Assembly: GCA_031002005.1 (NCBI GenBank)
Contig: JARYHS010013630.1
Span: 27,867,112 to 27,931,111 of the forward strand
DNA from: Vandiemenella viatica
Taxonomy: Eukaryota > Arthropoda > Insecta > Orthoptera > Morabidae
DNA: 64,000 nucleotides
Direction of reading: 5' to 3'
Shown: positions 11,563 to 21,745 of the stretch, piece after piece
How positions within the stretch are numbered: the first letter of the stretch is position 1
Layout of the letters: each line of letters begins with the position of its first letter
The notes under the pieces: model-generated
Databases searched by the model: none
The model's input: only the letters and a program-made list of their open reading frames with translations
What the model was told of the DNA's origin: nothing
Translations under genes and position numbers: made by a program

Positions 11563-12071
11563 TTCTCAACGCTGAAAGAAACTTTGATCTTGTGTAACTT
11601 TGTTTATTCATTGACATTTTGGCTCTGTTCCTGCCATCCTGTTTGGGAGTTGCTATGGAGGTAGACACCATGCTGAAGACAACATTGGTTCAGATTTCCT
11701 GGGAAGCTGTCGACAGCATGGTGCAGTGAGATCCTGTTCCTCGTAGAGCGTAGTCAAATGGGAGGGCACAGCACTGATTTGACAGTTATGGGTTGATCAT
11801 ATCAGTCATAAAACAATGTATTAATTACCCTTGCACTCACTCTCCAAACCCCACTTGTAGCCAAGGATGTGGTGCAATTATCCTCTATGGGAAACAGGAA
11901 ACAAGAGAAGAACAAATTGACATTATGTACATTCTAAATACTATTGTAATAAATGTAAATATCTAATTAACAGGGCAGACTTGTACTATAGTCTCGTGTT
12001 GACCAATAATTCCTGTCCACTGCATAATCCTTCTCAGGAAGTTGCGTTATTGATGAAAGTAGTAGGCAGTT

Positions 12072-12471
12072 TGTGATGATCATATGGTTATATTATAGAC
12101 GATTATGTGGTATGCAAGTATATTAATATGCATACTCCTTGAGATTGGGTTACATTAATGTTCCTTTTGTTTTGAGATGATGTTGGTTGCCAGGAGCGAC
12201 ATGTTTAAAGCCTATATGGTAGAGGCGACATATTAAGTTCGCAAGTTGGATATGTTGATTGAGAAATATTAATATGAGAAGTCCGATTTAAAGATTAACG
12301 GTCGTAATTACAACTGGTGTTGGTGGAAGTTGTTAAACCAATAACTGAATAAAAGTTTTATCAGAACAATTAAATGTCTTACGCATCGGTTCATATGTAG
12401 ATGCTAGCTATATAAGATAAAGGTGAAAAGTGGTAACTACAGACATAAGTAACCAAGAATATATCACCACA
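12072..12471 (+). mobile_element. 5' LTR of an LTR retrotransposon
   Basis: The 400-bp segment starts TGTGATGATC and ends ATATCACCACA, giving the usual TG...CA with a short imperfect inverted terminal repeat (TGTGRTGAT). It is followed immediately by TGGCGACTCGAG, the form of a tRNA primer-binding site. It begins on the exact base where homology to copy B stops, so it inserted into copy A. The corresponding uninterrupted site in copy B is at 62896-62901. The matching 3' LTR is not in the window. Confidence 0.8.
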
Positions 12472-14163
12472 TGGCGACTCGAGACAGTTTTGCTCGACAA
12501 CATGCATATGCATGGAAGTAAGGAAGCAAAATAGCGACAAAAAGAACCTGAAAAATACTGATTGACGCCGACTGAACTTTGGAGGTTAACAGACTCGGCA
12601 AGCGAAATAACATCGCAGAATTCCACGGCTGCCAACGTTGACGAGAGAACAAGCTAAGTCAACCTTTTCAAGACGCATACTTTGGGGAAATTCGCCGCCA
12701 GTTAATTTAAGTTTTGTCTTAAAAAAAAAAAAAAAATAATAATAATAAAATTGTAACAAAGGTGAACCAAAGTATACGTTCTTTGATTTTCATATTAATT
12801 TAGTTTTTTCGTATGTATATTTCCACATAGTACGAAATTTCATGTTCGCCACTATTTAAAATATATTGAATCAAGGATAAAAAAATGTATCAAGTTGGTA
12901 CAGTGCCGTATGTGGAAATATATTAATATTTACAATCCTTTACGTAAAGAATATTAGTAAACAAAAAAATATTATTTCTTGATATAAGATCATGGAGGCA
13001 GATAATATTAATAACGGTGTGGCAGGCACTGCTTCTAACAATTTAGTTCAAGCGGCAGAAACGAATGTAATGTCACCAGAAGCGACTGGACATGTTTTAG
13101 ATGAAAGTAGTACTCCACCACACATGCAGCAATACTCACCTCCATTTTTAGGATTCTCACCTCTAAATCAAAATAATTTACAGTCTCTAGGTGACCCACT
13201 AAGTAGTGAACTTGAGCTGAAATCGCTTATATTAGGGTTGTACTCAAAATTTGAATCAAAATTCAGTAACCTTGAGTCAAAATTTGAATCACAAGCAACT
13301 GAAGTGAAATCACAATTCAGTGACCTTGAATCAAAACTAGAATCACAAGCAACTGAAGTGAAATCACAATTCAGTAACCTTGAATTAAAATTGAATCCTC
13401 AGTGACCTTGAATCCAAACTTGAATTACAAGCTACTGAAATGAAAACACTATTTGATCAACAGTCATGTGAAGTCCAATCACTTAAAGATCAAATAGAAG
13501 TACAAACAAGTAAAATTTTACACAGCACACTCTCTGACAAAATAAAAGAAACTTCATCATCTCTCCATGTCGAAGTTCAAAAACAAATTACAGAACAATT
13601 TCAAGCGATGGAGGGACACTTACATACATTTGATGGTAAGCTAGTGGACAAACATAATACAACAGAGAAAATAATATCAATAATTGAATCATCCAACAGC
13701 GACATAAACAAGAACTTGGGAGAAATTCAAGATAATGTAACACATCTTAGAATTTCGCATAACGAAATTAGTTGCTGAGATAGCAGGTTCAGTTGAAGTA
13801 TATGGGACCACCCTTTTAAAGACATTTTTATGATAATATTTCCCAGTAATATGTCCTAAATAAGTATTTGTTCAAGTATAAGCAGTAAATTCAATAGTTA
13901 AATTCATTTAAACAGCTGATCAGAAACTTAACCTCAGATTTGTATAGGTAGTGTTTGACTTTCATTTAGTTTCAATAAACCAAGATATTTCGTTAGTTTA
14001 AAAGATGTTTAGGTAGATATATAGCCAGTAGATAATTAGTTTTGTTATTAAAAGATCTTACTTAGAGTCTGAATATGTTTGAAAGTGATTTGCCGGTTTT
14101 GAATTTTATCACGTAATTTTTCCACTCTAAACACAAAGCATTTAGCTATCAGGAAAACAGTTA
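12472..14163 (+). mobile_element. LTR retrotransposon internal region, truncated by gap
   Basis: The primer-binding site is at 12472-12489. A leader follows, then a gag-like coding region (12992-13778), then AT-rich sequence up to the N gap. No protease, reverse transcriptase or integrase is present on either side of the gap, so most of the element is missing from the assembly or has been deleted. Confidence 0.7.
12992..13778 (+). pseudogene. Gag-like coiled-coil protein, frameshifted
   Basis: The frame opens MEADNINNGVAG. After a Pro/Gln-rich stretch it enters a coiled coil built from tandem 18-residue units (54 bp each) of the form FSNLESKLESQATEVKSQ, about three and a half copies from 13257. 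The third or fourth unit carries a deletion near 13390 that shifts the frame. The first frame stops at 13403-13405, and the second (13440-13778) continues the coiled coil to HNEISC. Position after an LTR and primer-binding site supports a structural Gag role for a retrotransposon particle. No zinc knuckle is seen. An alternative is a captured or host coiled-coil gene. Confidence 0.6.
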
Positions 14164-15163
14164 NNNNNNNNNNNNNNNNNNNNNNNNNNNNNNNNNNNNN
14201 NNNNNNNNNNNNNNNNNNNNNNNNNNNNNNNNNNNNNNNNNNNNNNNNNNNNNNNNNNNNNNNNNNNNNNNNNNNNNNNNNNNNNNNNNNNNNNNNNNNN
14301 NNNNNNNNNNNNNNNNNNNNNNNNNNNNNNNNNNNNNNNNNNNNNNNNNNNNNNNNNNNNNNNNNNNNNNNNNNNNNNNNNNNNNNNNNNNNNNNNNNNN
14401 NNNNNNNNNNNNNNNNNNNNNNNNNNNNNNNNNNNNNNNNNNNNNNNNNNNNNNNNNNNNNNNNNNNNNNNNNNNNNNNNNNNNNNNNNNNNNNNNNNNN
14501 NNNNNNNNNNNNNNNNNNNNNNNNNNNNNNNNNNNNNNNNNNNNNNNNNNNNNNNNNNNNNNNNNNNNNNNNNNNNNNNNNNNNNNNNNNNNNNNNNNNN
14601 NNNNNNNNNNNNNNNNNNNNNNNNNNNNNNNNNNNNNNNNNNNNNNNNNNNNNNNNNNNNNNNNNNNNNNNNNNNNNNNNNNNNNNNNNNNNNNNNNNNN
14701 NNNNNNNNNNNNNNNNNNNNNNNNNNNNNNNNNNNNNNNNNNNNNNNNNNNNNNNNNNNNNNNNNNNNNNNNNNNNNNNNNNNNNNNNNNNNNNNNNNNN
14801 NNNNNNNNNNNNNNNNNNNNNNNNNNNNNNNNNNNNNNNNNNNNNNNNNNNNNNNNNNNNNNNNNNNNNNNNNNNNNNNNNNNNNNNNNNNNNNNNNNNN
14901 NNNNNNNNNNNNNNNNNNNNNNNNNNNNNNNNNNNNNNNNNNNNNNNNNNNNNNNNNNNNNNNNNNNNNNNNNNNNNNNNNNNNNNNNNNNNNNNNNNNN
15001 NNNNNNNNNNNNNNNNNNNNNNNNNNNNNNNNNNNNNNNNNNNNNNNNNNNNNNNNNNNNNNNNNNNNNNNNNNNNNNNNNNNNNNNNNNNNNNNNNNNN
15101 NNNNNNNNNNNNNNNNNNNNNNNNNNNNNNNNNNNNNNNNNNNNNNNNNNNNNNNNNNNNNNN
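14164..15163. other. Assembly gap of exactly 1000 N
   Basis: The round size suggests a placeholder gap of unknown true length. Open frames spanning it have no meaning. Confidence 0.99.
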
Positions 15164-15386
15164 GTAAAACTCATTAAGTGTGAAAATTAAATTTTCGTCC
15201 ACTATGAGTCAAGTGTTAATTTTAAAAAAAGGTAAGCTAATTGAAAATTACTTTAAAAAATAGGAATTGAGTGGAAATTTTGAATGATTTATCATTTTCC
15301 TATTTTAAATGAGCATATCCCCGTTTTTTTGTTCTCCTGAAAAATTTTGATTTTGTTACTTAATGACTTTTACCTCCAAGCAGACG

Positions 15387-16108
15387 ACCAGATGAAACAT
15401 AAATTATGTTAGATATCAGTTAGTATGTGCCACTTTCGATGAATTTCATTTAAAAAAGTGCAAAAATAGATAAAAATTCGCGAATACTGGTCAAATATAG
15501 GAAAATATTGTTTAAAAAATTATGGCACTTTCTGAGACAGAACTTATGTTGAAGTCTGGTTAATACAGAATGTTAAAGTGTTTGTTATATGTTGCGTTAG
15601 AGTAAATTCAGGTTAGGTTATTTCAACTCACCTTCTCATGGTGCCACTGATACATGGAAATCCAAAAGTGTTTGCTGAGGCGGCTTGGGCCCCACCGGCC
15701 TAAGAAGACCGGTATTATGCGCGGCCTAAAAAGACCGATATTTTGCGCGACGGTTATCCGGCTACAACGCGTTTGTATTTTTCTACGCAGCAGCTGCTTA
15801 CTGTGGGGCCCAAGCCACCTCAGCAAACACTTTTGGATTTCCATGTATCAGTGGCACCATGAGAAGGTGAGTTGAAATAACCTAACCTGAATTTACTCTA
15901 ACCAACTATAACAAACACTTTAACATTCTGTATTAACCAGACTTCAACATAAGTTCTGTCTCAGAAAGTGCCATAATTTTTTAACCAATATTTTGCTATA
16001 TTTGACCAGTATTCGCGAATTTTTATCTATTTTTGCACTTTTTAAATGAAATTCATCGAAAGTGGCACATACTAACTGATATCTAACATAATTTATGTTT
16101 CATCTGGT
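15387..16108. repeat. Inverted repeat, ~0.3-kb arms, 107-bp spacer
   Basis: The left arm 15387-15695 and right arm 15803-16108 are near-identical inverted copies; accagatgaaac at the outer left pairs with gtttcatctggt at the outer right. The GC-richer spacer has two direct copies of a unit like gcggcctaaaaagaccgata. The RNA or single strand would fold into a long hairpin. No transposon ends or target duplication are visible. Open frames at 15623-15875 are arm sequence. Confidence 0.92.
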
Positions 16109-16472
16109 ATTGAGCCCATTATGTTTCGGCCTTGTGGAGGGTCGTGTTGTTTAATGAAACTTGTGATGTTCTCATCTTCTGCATGCTCTGTTTAGTTCAA
16201 CTTCAGTACTTTAGTGTGACTTTCGACAGGTATATCTGATGTACTACTCAAGTTGTCCGATGTCATATCGGGCCGTGAACAGAATGAGTTTCATTTATGA
16301 TGGAACACCGCATCATGTCGCACGTTTTTTTTTTTCTATTTTGGTGGATGCACTCAATACACATCGTATGGCATGATGGACACCTTCTAACCATGTAAAC
16401 CGATGACATCTTTCGTATAGTGAAGTGACATAATTGTGGTGATGTTTTACCTGTTTTCATGATCTTTTCCGA

Positions 16473-16707
16473 CTGTGCACTTCCTCTGACGTGTCTATAA
16501 TGATGGTAACGTTATGCGTGTATGTGGGAGAGAGCGAGAGCCATTGTCTTTAAACGCAGACTGCCTTCCGTGTAACTGCGTTAAGTCAGTTTCTGCATGC
16601 ATATACGTTGTTTCACCTCGTTTGGTACAAACACTAGGCTAGTATGTATAGTTATCACCCTGTGCACTTCCTCTGACGTGTCTATAATGATGGTAACGTT
16701 ATGTGTG
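16473..16707 (+). repeat. 48-bp direct repeat, 187-bp period
   Basis: The segment beginning ctgtgcacttcctctgacgt occurs at 16473-16520 and 16660-16707 with almost no change. It looks like the remnant of a longer tandem array. Confidence 0.75.
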
Positions 16708-16829
16708 TTTAGACTCTGCATGTTATTGTTATGAAAATAAAGCGTGAGCAAACATGTAACTCATACAATTATGGCCTTTTGAATGAAACATCCCGCCCCT
16801 TGCATATAACAATTTCGATAGAATTAACG

Positions 16830-17213
16830 TCTAAGCATGATTTTGAACCGGTTGTGGTACTCAAAAAAGTAGGACACAGCACCAGAGTTACACTGACTTA
16901 TGAAGAATGAAACGTGCTAATCCAGTTTGGACGTAGTGTCCGACTTATTCAACACCGCATGCCCCAGATCGTAGTTCCACGCGACATACACACAATCGTC
17001 TGCCGAACGGTTCCTGGGGTTAAAATAGTATTTTTTTTTACCCAAATACTGAGCCTAACAACTAACGGTGATTCATTTTGGAGGAACCTCATCAGCGTGA
17101 AACTCGCAGTGACCGGCGCCTTGGCCGTTGCCCACGTCGAAACGCAATACCATAGACTTGTTAGCCGCGATATAGGCAGAGTGCACGGCAAGTCGAAACT
17201 CTGTTACTTTTGA
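16830..17213 (+). pseudogene. Unidentified coding family X, copy 1
   Basis: From 16830 the frame reads SKHDFEPVVVLKKVG, then RVTLTYEE and a stop (TGA, 16908-16910) exactly where copy 3 has Trp (EEWDVLI). It then continues NVLIQFGRSVRLI and stays open to the stop at 17211-17213. Shared residues with copies 2 and 3 (18360-18462, 21040-21262) show a genuine coding ancestor. I do not recognise the family. The strand pattern ending V.LT.EEW..L is loosely like the end of a PC4/Sub1-type single-strand DNA-binding domain, but this is weak. The copy lacks a start and is dead by the Trp-to-stop change. Confidence 0.55.
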
Positions 17214-18239
17214 ATGTCAATAACTTATCGAGGACTCTCGGTCAAAAATACAAGAAAAAATTTCCTTAAATGGTTAGGAATAAAAAAAATAAACATCCCT
17301 TCCTACGGACAAAAACACCACTAGCCGTGTTTTTCGCTGTCGCAGCTACTATAGGGGATAAACGGCTATTTGCGTCTAAAGTGGTACTACAACAGATTGT
17401 AATGAACAGCCGGATCGGGAATTGAACTCTCCACCTCCACATGACAGTCCCAATCCTAAAAAAACTCACCTACCGAACATTGTTGTTATATCGGCATATA
17501 AAAAATTACTCTGAAAGGAGTACTGCACATGGGCGATCCCGACACTAGTCTCGAGTGATTTTTGGGAAACGAAGGAAAATCTGACTCTAAAACGGTGCTG
17601 CATACCCTCGCGAACGATATATCCCAATGTTACTGCTCACCCACCAGACTCGGTATTCTATGATCCTCTTGACTTTTGACATCCGATGCACGTTTTCGAT
17701 GATAATAAAAATAACATCGTCACTGTTATATAGCTAACGTTCAGACTGTTAGAAATTGTGTAAAATCTTTCGTAGTAATCTTGGGGGATACTACAGCACG
17801 AATATAAAACTTTGTCTCGTAAAGTTTTTAGACTGGTTTGTGGAGGAGATATTACACTAACTTCCCTTGTTCAGAACTGACTTTGCTGGTGTTGTGATAA
17901 GCCAGTCGTCTCTACGCATTCAATAGAACCTACATCCCCAACAACTGCTGATTCATTACTTTGCTTTAAAAACTCACACATCAGGGTAGATATTCAGACC
18001 GGCATACAAGCAATAACTCTGAAAAGAAGACGAGTGGAATACATTGAAGAAAGAACATGAAATCACCTGTATGACACTGCAGAACATTAAAAATTCACCA
18101 ACCAGTCTCAAAAATTAAACCTGCATCGTCTGAAACGTGGACGAATGTAATCATTTCTGCACTGATCAGCATTTAGTCTCTGCAATAGAAAATTTTAACG
18201 GTAATTCTAAAGTAAATGAAAACGTACTGGCCTTAAGAA
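17214..18239. other. No recognisable feature
   Basis: Mixed-composition intergenic sequence. Short open frames have no support. Confidence 0.5.
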
Positions 18240-18359
18240 TTTTTTTTTCTTTTTACTTATGGTTTTACGCCTCGTCGAAGTCGAGGTAATTAGAGGCGGG
18301 ATGTGACTGGATACAAGGAACGGGAAGGTATTCGGCCATCACCTTTTTGAAGGAAGCAA
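18240..18359 (-). mobile_element. SINE S1, 5'-truncated
   Basis: On the reverse strand it reads ...aaggtgatggccgaataccttcccg... to gacgaggcgtaaaaccataag and an A-tail. This is the 3' half of the S1 SINE seen complete at 29399-29638. Its truncated 5' edge abuts family X copy 2, so the two share one artificial open frame. Confidence 0.8.
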
Positions 18360-18462
18360 CGATTTTGACGTCGTGTTTGGACGATAAACCTATCGTCAAA
18401 CGCTTAGAATCACCAGCATTGAGCTGATACACAGACGAAAACAGCAGTAGCGGGCTGGCCAT
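18360..18462 (-). pseudogene. Unidentified coding family X, copy 2
   Basis: The reverse-strand frame starts MASPLLLFSSVYQLNA, then DSKRLTIGLSSKHD and VKIVASFKKV, and runs into the SINE at 18359. It aligns with copy 3 (MCGQVLFFASVYQLNA, then DSKRLTLGLSSQRE). The shared start region suggests these are true N-termini. It is truncated after about 34 codons. Confidence 0.55.
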
Positions 18463-18677
18463 CTCTTTACACTGGCACTAGCAGTCCATTTGGGTAGTAA
18501 ACAGGTCTAGTCCGTGGTGGTGGAGGTAAACGTGTTCAGTCCTGTCCTTTGGTAAGGCTGTTACGACTGAAATACTCTGACGCCAGACAATACATACCAA
18601 GCGACATTACATTTTATTTGTAAGTACTGAGAAGTAAGGATTTGTTGTCCGGAATTATGGAGTAGTGTTCTAGTGTT

Positions 18678-19016
18678 GTGTCAACGCGAGTTAAACATCG
18701 TGCTGTTATCGAATTTTTAACTGCTGACAAAGTGATTCCTACTGCGATTCATCGTCGTTTCAATGCTGTTTATACCGGCAATGCCGTTGATATGTATACT
18801 GTAAATCGATTGGCACTAAAATTTGGTGATTGCGAGAATGTAAAGGCCATAATTGTAGATGATAAATGCAGACGACGTCTGATCACTTCAGCAAACGATG
18901 ATCATCGCATACCTCAACAATTTGATTCGACTGGTGAATCACTCAAAAAGCGTATCGCAAACCATACTGGAATATCCAAGGAATATGTCGGCTTCATTAT
19001 TGAGCAACTGGGATAG
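18678..19016 (+). pseudogene. Mariner-type transposase N-terminus
   Basis: The frame from 18678 reads STRVKHRAVIEFLT, then IHRRFNAVY, VNRLALKFGDC, DDKCRRRLITS and IANHTGISKEYVGFII. These match the paired helix-turn-helix DNA-binding half of mariner/SETMAR-like transposases. A TAG stop at 19014-19016 and frame loss follow, and no catalytic aspartates are found downstream. Only a GTG is available at the frame's start, so the initiator is lost or lies just upstream. Confidence 0.65.
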
Positions 19017-19126
19017 AACTGAATCCTCTCTCACTCCAATGCTGAATTTATTATGCAGGCATATCCCTCAACTGAAGACAACAAAACACACTCACGGTAG
19101 CCTCTGCATGCAACAACACAATTCTT

Positions 19127-19263
19127 CTTGATATTTTTTAATTTTTTAAGTCTCGTCAACAACGAGGTCAATGGACGCGAGAAAGGACTGGCGGCAAGGA
19201 CTGGGAAGGAATTTAGGCATGGTATTTTGAATGAATACCTTGGCATTCATCTGGAGTTGGTGG
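19127..19263 (-). mobile_element. SINE S1, truncated and diverged
   Basis: Reverse-strand S1 3' half (cctcgttgttgacgagact before a T-rich tail). The 5' half is diverged or missing. Confidence 0.6.
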
Positions 19264-19267
19264 TCGG

Positions 19268-19505
19268 GGTTTTCTTTTTTTTAATGGTTCTACGCCTCGT
19301 CGACATCGAGGCCTTTAGAGGCGGGGGAAAAGGACAGTGGACGACGAACGGGGAGGAATTCGGCCATGGCAAATGAAGAAATCATCCCGTCATTCGCCTC
19401 GCGTTATTTGGGGAAACCATGGAAAACTCGAATCTGGATGCCCGGACGGGGATTCGAGCCCACACCCTCAAAATTCCAGGCCAGATCTTTACCGATCACG
19501 AGGTG
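19268..19505 (-). mobile_element. SINE S1, near full length
   Basis: On the reverse strand there is a tRNA-like head with a B-box-like gggctcgaatccccgtccgg. The S1 core ccatggtttccccaaataac and the 3' end gacgaggcgtagaaccatt plus A-tail follow. It lies directly next to the previous S1 copy. Confidence 0.8.
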
Positions 19506-19594
19506 CGATAGGACTGGTGCAAGGATCGGGATGGAATTCAGGCATTGTCTTTTGAAGGAACCAACCCAACATTCACCTGAAGTACGGAGTAATG

Positions 19595-19855
19595 TCTCGT
19601 TTGGTCATTATGACCAGGGTTTTTTTATTGCCTGCGCATTCCGGCTCTATCCTAGCCTACTTGAACTTAACAGGGTGTAGAGAACCTACAGTTTAAACTT
19701 GAAACCGAACAACGGAAGTGTTAAGGCCTAACTACTTTACGACCCAAGTTGTGCAAGATGTGAAGGTCTGGTTGAGGGCTTCTGAAAATCGCAGCTGAAA
19801 CAGGGATTCGAATCCTGGACTTTTCACTTTCCCGTCAGATGGTTTAAGCACCGAA
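19595..19855 (-). mobile_element. tRNA-derived SINE T4, diverged
   Basis: The reverse strand aligns along its length with the better T4 copy at 47421-47704. It has a B-box region gattcgaatccctg, a middle aacacttccgttgt / aacacttctgtggt, and an end containing aaaccctg. The 5' head is degraded. Confidence 0.55.
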
Positions 19856-19884
19856 TGCAGTAATTTCACAAAAAACATGGAAAG

Positions 19885-19972
19885 CCGAGATCTCGATGGT
19901 CGGGGCAGGGATTCAAACCCACGTCCTCCCGAATGTGAATCCACAACATTGCATCTCACCCATCATGCTCGT
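19885..19972 (-). mobile_element. SINE S1 head fragment
   Basis: Reverse-strand head only (gtgagatgcaatgttgtgga, cgggaggacgtgggtttgaa), with the B box partly preserved. Confidence 0.5.
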
Positions 19973-20030
19973 TATTGCTGCATCATTTCACGTGTTCAGT
20001 CCTGTCCTTAGGTAAGGCTGTTACGGCTGA

Positions 20031-20814
20031 GAAACTAAGTAGTTTGTTAAAGGATTCAGGCGATTTGAGAGGGTATAATTAACTTGGATTCTTTCTAATG
20101 TAGAAGTATTCATAAACGTTACTACTTTGTGTGAATCATTGTACGTTCAAAGTAATGTGTTGAGGATGAAAGCTGTTGTTGGTGCATTCAGTTCTATAGC
20201 GCCGGAAGACGGAGTGTGGTTGGGTGAAGGGTGGAGACAACCACAACCGATCGCTGGTTGTATTCTCCCAAAGGAGGCATACTAAGCCATTGCATCAGTG
20301 GTAGGACCGCCGCCTTCTGTCCTCTGGGAACTGCAGTTTAACGTAGAATCCGAATCACTGAACGTTCAGTCTTATTTTCCATAGCTGACAGACGTTGCGG
20401 GTAAAAGTAGTAACTGTTTGTTACTGTCCTACATATTTAGTTTGCATTGTCTGTGATATGTGTGCGGAAACTCTACATGCTTGCTATTGCGATTTTTTTT
20501 GTTGCTTTACAGTTGTTCTATTTCTGATATAATAACGGTAGTACAAAACATGTAGTTACGTGTCTACAGTTGAGCTTCCATTACATCGCTGTACAGTAAC
20601 TTTCTTTCATATCAATCTTGCTACTTACCCCGTTTCGTTCACGCAACATGTAGCGTCCCAGCTAAAGATGTTTTGTCAAAGTTCACACTATTTCCCTGGG
20701 TCTCTGGTAGCAGCAATATCTGCGTAACCAGTCATTTCGGATGTTGGAAATTTCGTAATTATCGAAGCGTGATGCAAATAAAAAATTACTTCTCAGAATA
20801 GATATTTTTCAGTT
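20031..20814. other. No recognisable gene
   Basis: No coding, RNA or clear repeat feature recognised. Confidence 0.5.
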
Positions 20815-20830
20815 TTGTCCGCGAAAATTT

Positions 20831-21030
20831 CCTAGCGTGGTGGGTGAGTGGTAACGCTCTGACGACGCATTCAGGAGGGCGCTGGTTCCAATCCCCGTCT
20901 TAGCAACCATATTCTGGTTTTCCATGGTTTCCCCAAAACACTCCAGGTGGCTGTCCCCCTGCACCAATCCTTTCCCCGCCCCTAATGTGGATGAGATGTA
21001 AAGCCATACTGGCACGCTAATAATAATAAT
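20831..21030 (+). mobile_element. SINE S1, diverged
   Basis: The head cctagcgtggtgggtgagtg has an A-box-like region, and the B-box-like segment is ggttccaatccccg. The core ttttccatggtttccccaaa and the 3' end gatgagatgtaaagccatac follow, then a TAA/ATA-rich tail. Confidence 0.75.
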
Positions 21031-21039
21031 GATAATAAT

Positions 21040-21262
21040 AATATATCCAGGCCGCCGCCGATGAACATATTGGACACCGCATCCGACTCTCGAATAAGCA
21101 CGTCCCATTCTTCGAATGATAGTGCAATCTTGTTGTAGCCAACTTTTTCTAGTACCACAACAGGCTCGAACTCACGTTGGGATGACAAGCCCAAAGTCAG
21201 CCTCTTGGAATCAGCGGCGTTGAGCTGGTACACTGATGCGAAAAATAGAACTTGGCCACACA
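21040..21262 (-). pseudogene. Unidentified coding family X, copy 3 (best copy)
   Basis: The reverse-strand frame starts MCGQVLFFASVYQLNA, then DSKRLTLGLSSQREFEP, VVVLEKVGYNKIALS, FEEWDVLIRESDAVSNMF and IGGGLD. It is undisrupted for about 74 codons before it meets the tail of SINE S1 on the other strand, where the 3' end is lost. It aligns with both other copies and gives the intact Trp that copy 1 has lost. Function is unknown. The start Met is supported by the matching start of copy 2. It may be a gene of an unrecognised mobile element or integrated agent, or a multi-copy host gene. Confidence 0.55.
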
Positions 21263-21362
21263 TGGTGAGGCAGCTACGTGTTACTGCTTCAAGACAAACG
21301 GCAAGACTGGAGGAGTGAGGGTTGGAGCGAGCGTTTATTGGAAGAGTGGGAGGTGAGGCAGT

Positions 21363-21655
21363 AGTGGGAGACATGAGTCACTTGGCTTGGGGGCACAAAA
21401 CGCAAGATCGAATCCAGGAGGAGGTGATTCATACTTCGGTAATGACATATGAAGCAAAATTTTAGGTTGCAGCTGAAGGTGTGAGTCATAGAGGCAGAAG
21501 AGTGGGAGACATGAGTCACTTGGCTTGGGGGACACAAAACGCGGGTTTGAATCCAGGAGGAGGTGATTCATACTTCGGTAATGACATATGAAGCTAAATT
21601 TTAGGTTGCAGCTCAAGGTGTGAGTCATAGAGGCAGAAGAGTGGGAGACTTGAGT
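21363..21655 (+). repeat. 138-bp tandem repeat, ~2.1 units
   Basis: Units begin with agtgggagac(a/t)tgagtcac at 21363, 21501 and 21640. Each full unit includes gaatccaggaggaggtgatt. The apparent open frames on the reverse strand (21289-21658) simply reflect the repeat. Confidence 0.92.
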
Positions 21656-21745
21656 CACACAGTCGCTTATTGTTATTTAATAAAATAATAAGATCAATCT
21701 GAGGTTACAGATGAGGGTGAGGATAGATTGCAGTGGCTTATTGGA

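Larger units (their letters stand above)
1..12071 (+). repeat. Large direct duplication, copy A
   Basis: This block matches 51939-62900 base for base apart from scattered substitutions and short indels. The match begins at the first base of the window, so the true left edge lies upstream. It ends at 12071, where an LTR retrotransposon starts. Copy A is about 1.1 kb longer, mainly because of the hAT insertion at 7587-8673 and a poly-T insertion near 1394. All annotated elements inside are shared with copy B except these two. It may be a real segmental duplication or a haplotypic assembly duplicate; the sequence alone cannot separate these. Confidence 0.97.
18530..20030 (+). repeat. 41-bp direct repeats bracketing a 1.5-kb block
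   Basis: The segment acgtgttcagtcctgtcctt plus ggtaaggctgttacg and the following bases occurs at 18530-18570 and 19990-20030 with two mismatches. The enclosed block holds a mariner fragment and several SINEs. The repeats are too long for a normal target duplication. Confidence 0.7.

Noticed and set aside
14048..15202. 384-codon reverse-strand open frame
   Set aside because: Consists almost entirely of the N gap.
15605..15625. Telomere-like ttaggtta motif
   Set aside because: Only about two units, inside the inverted-repeat arm; not an insect TTAGG array.
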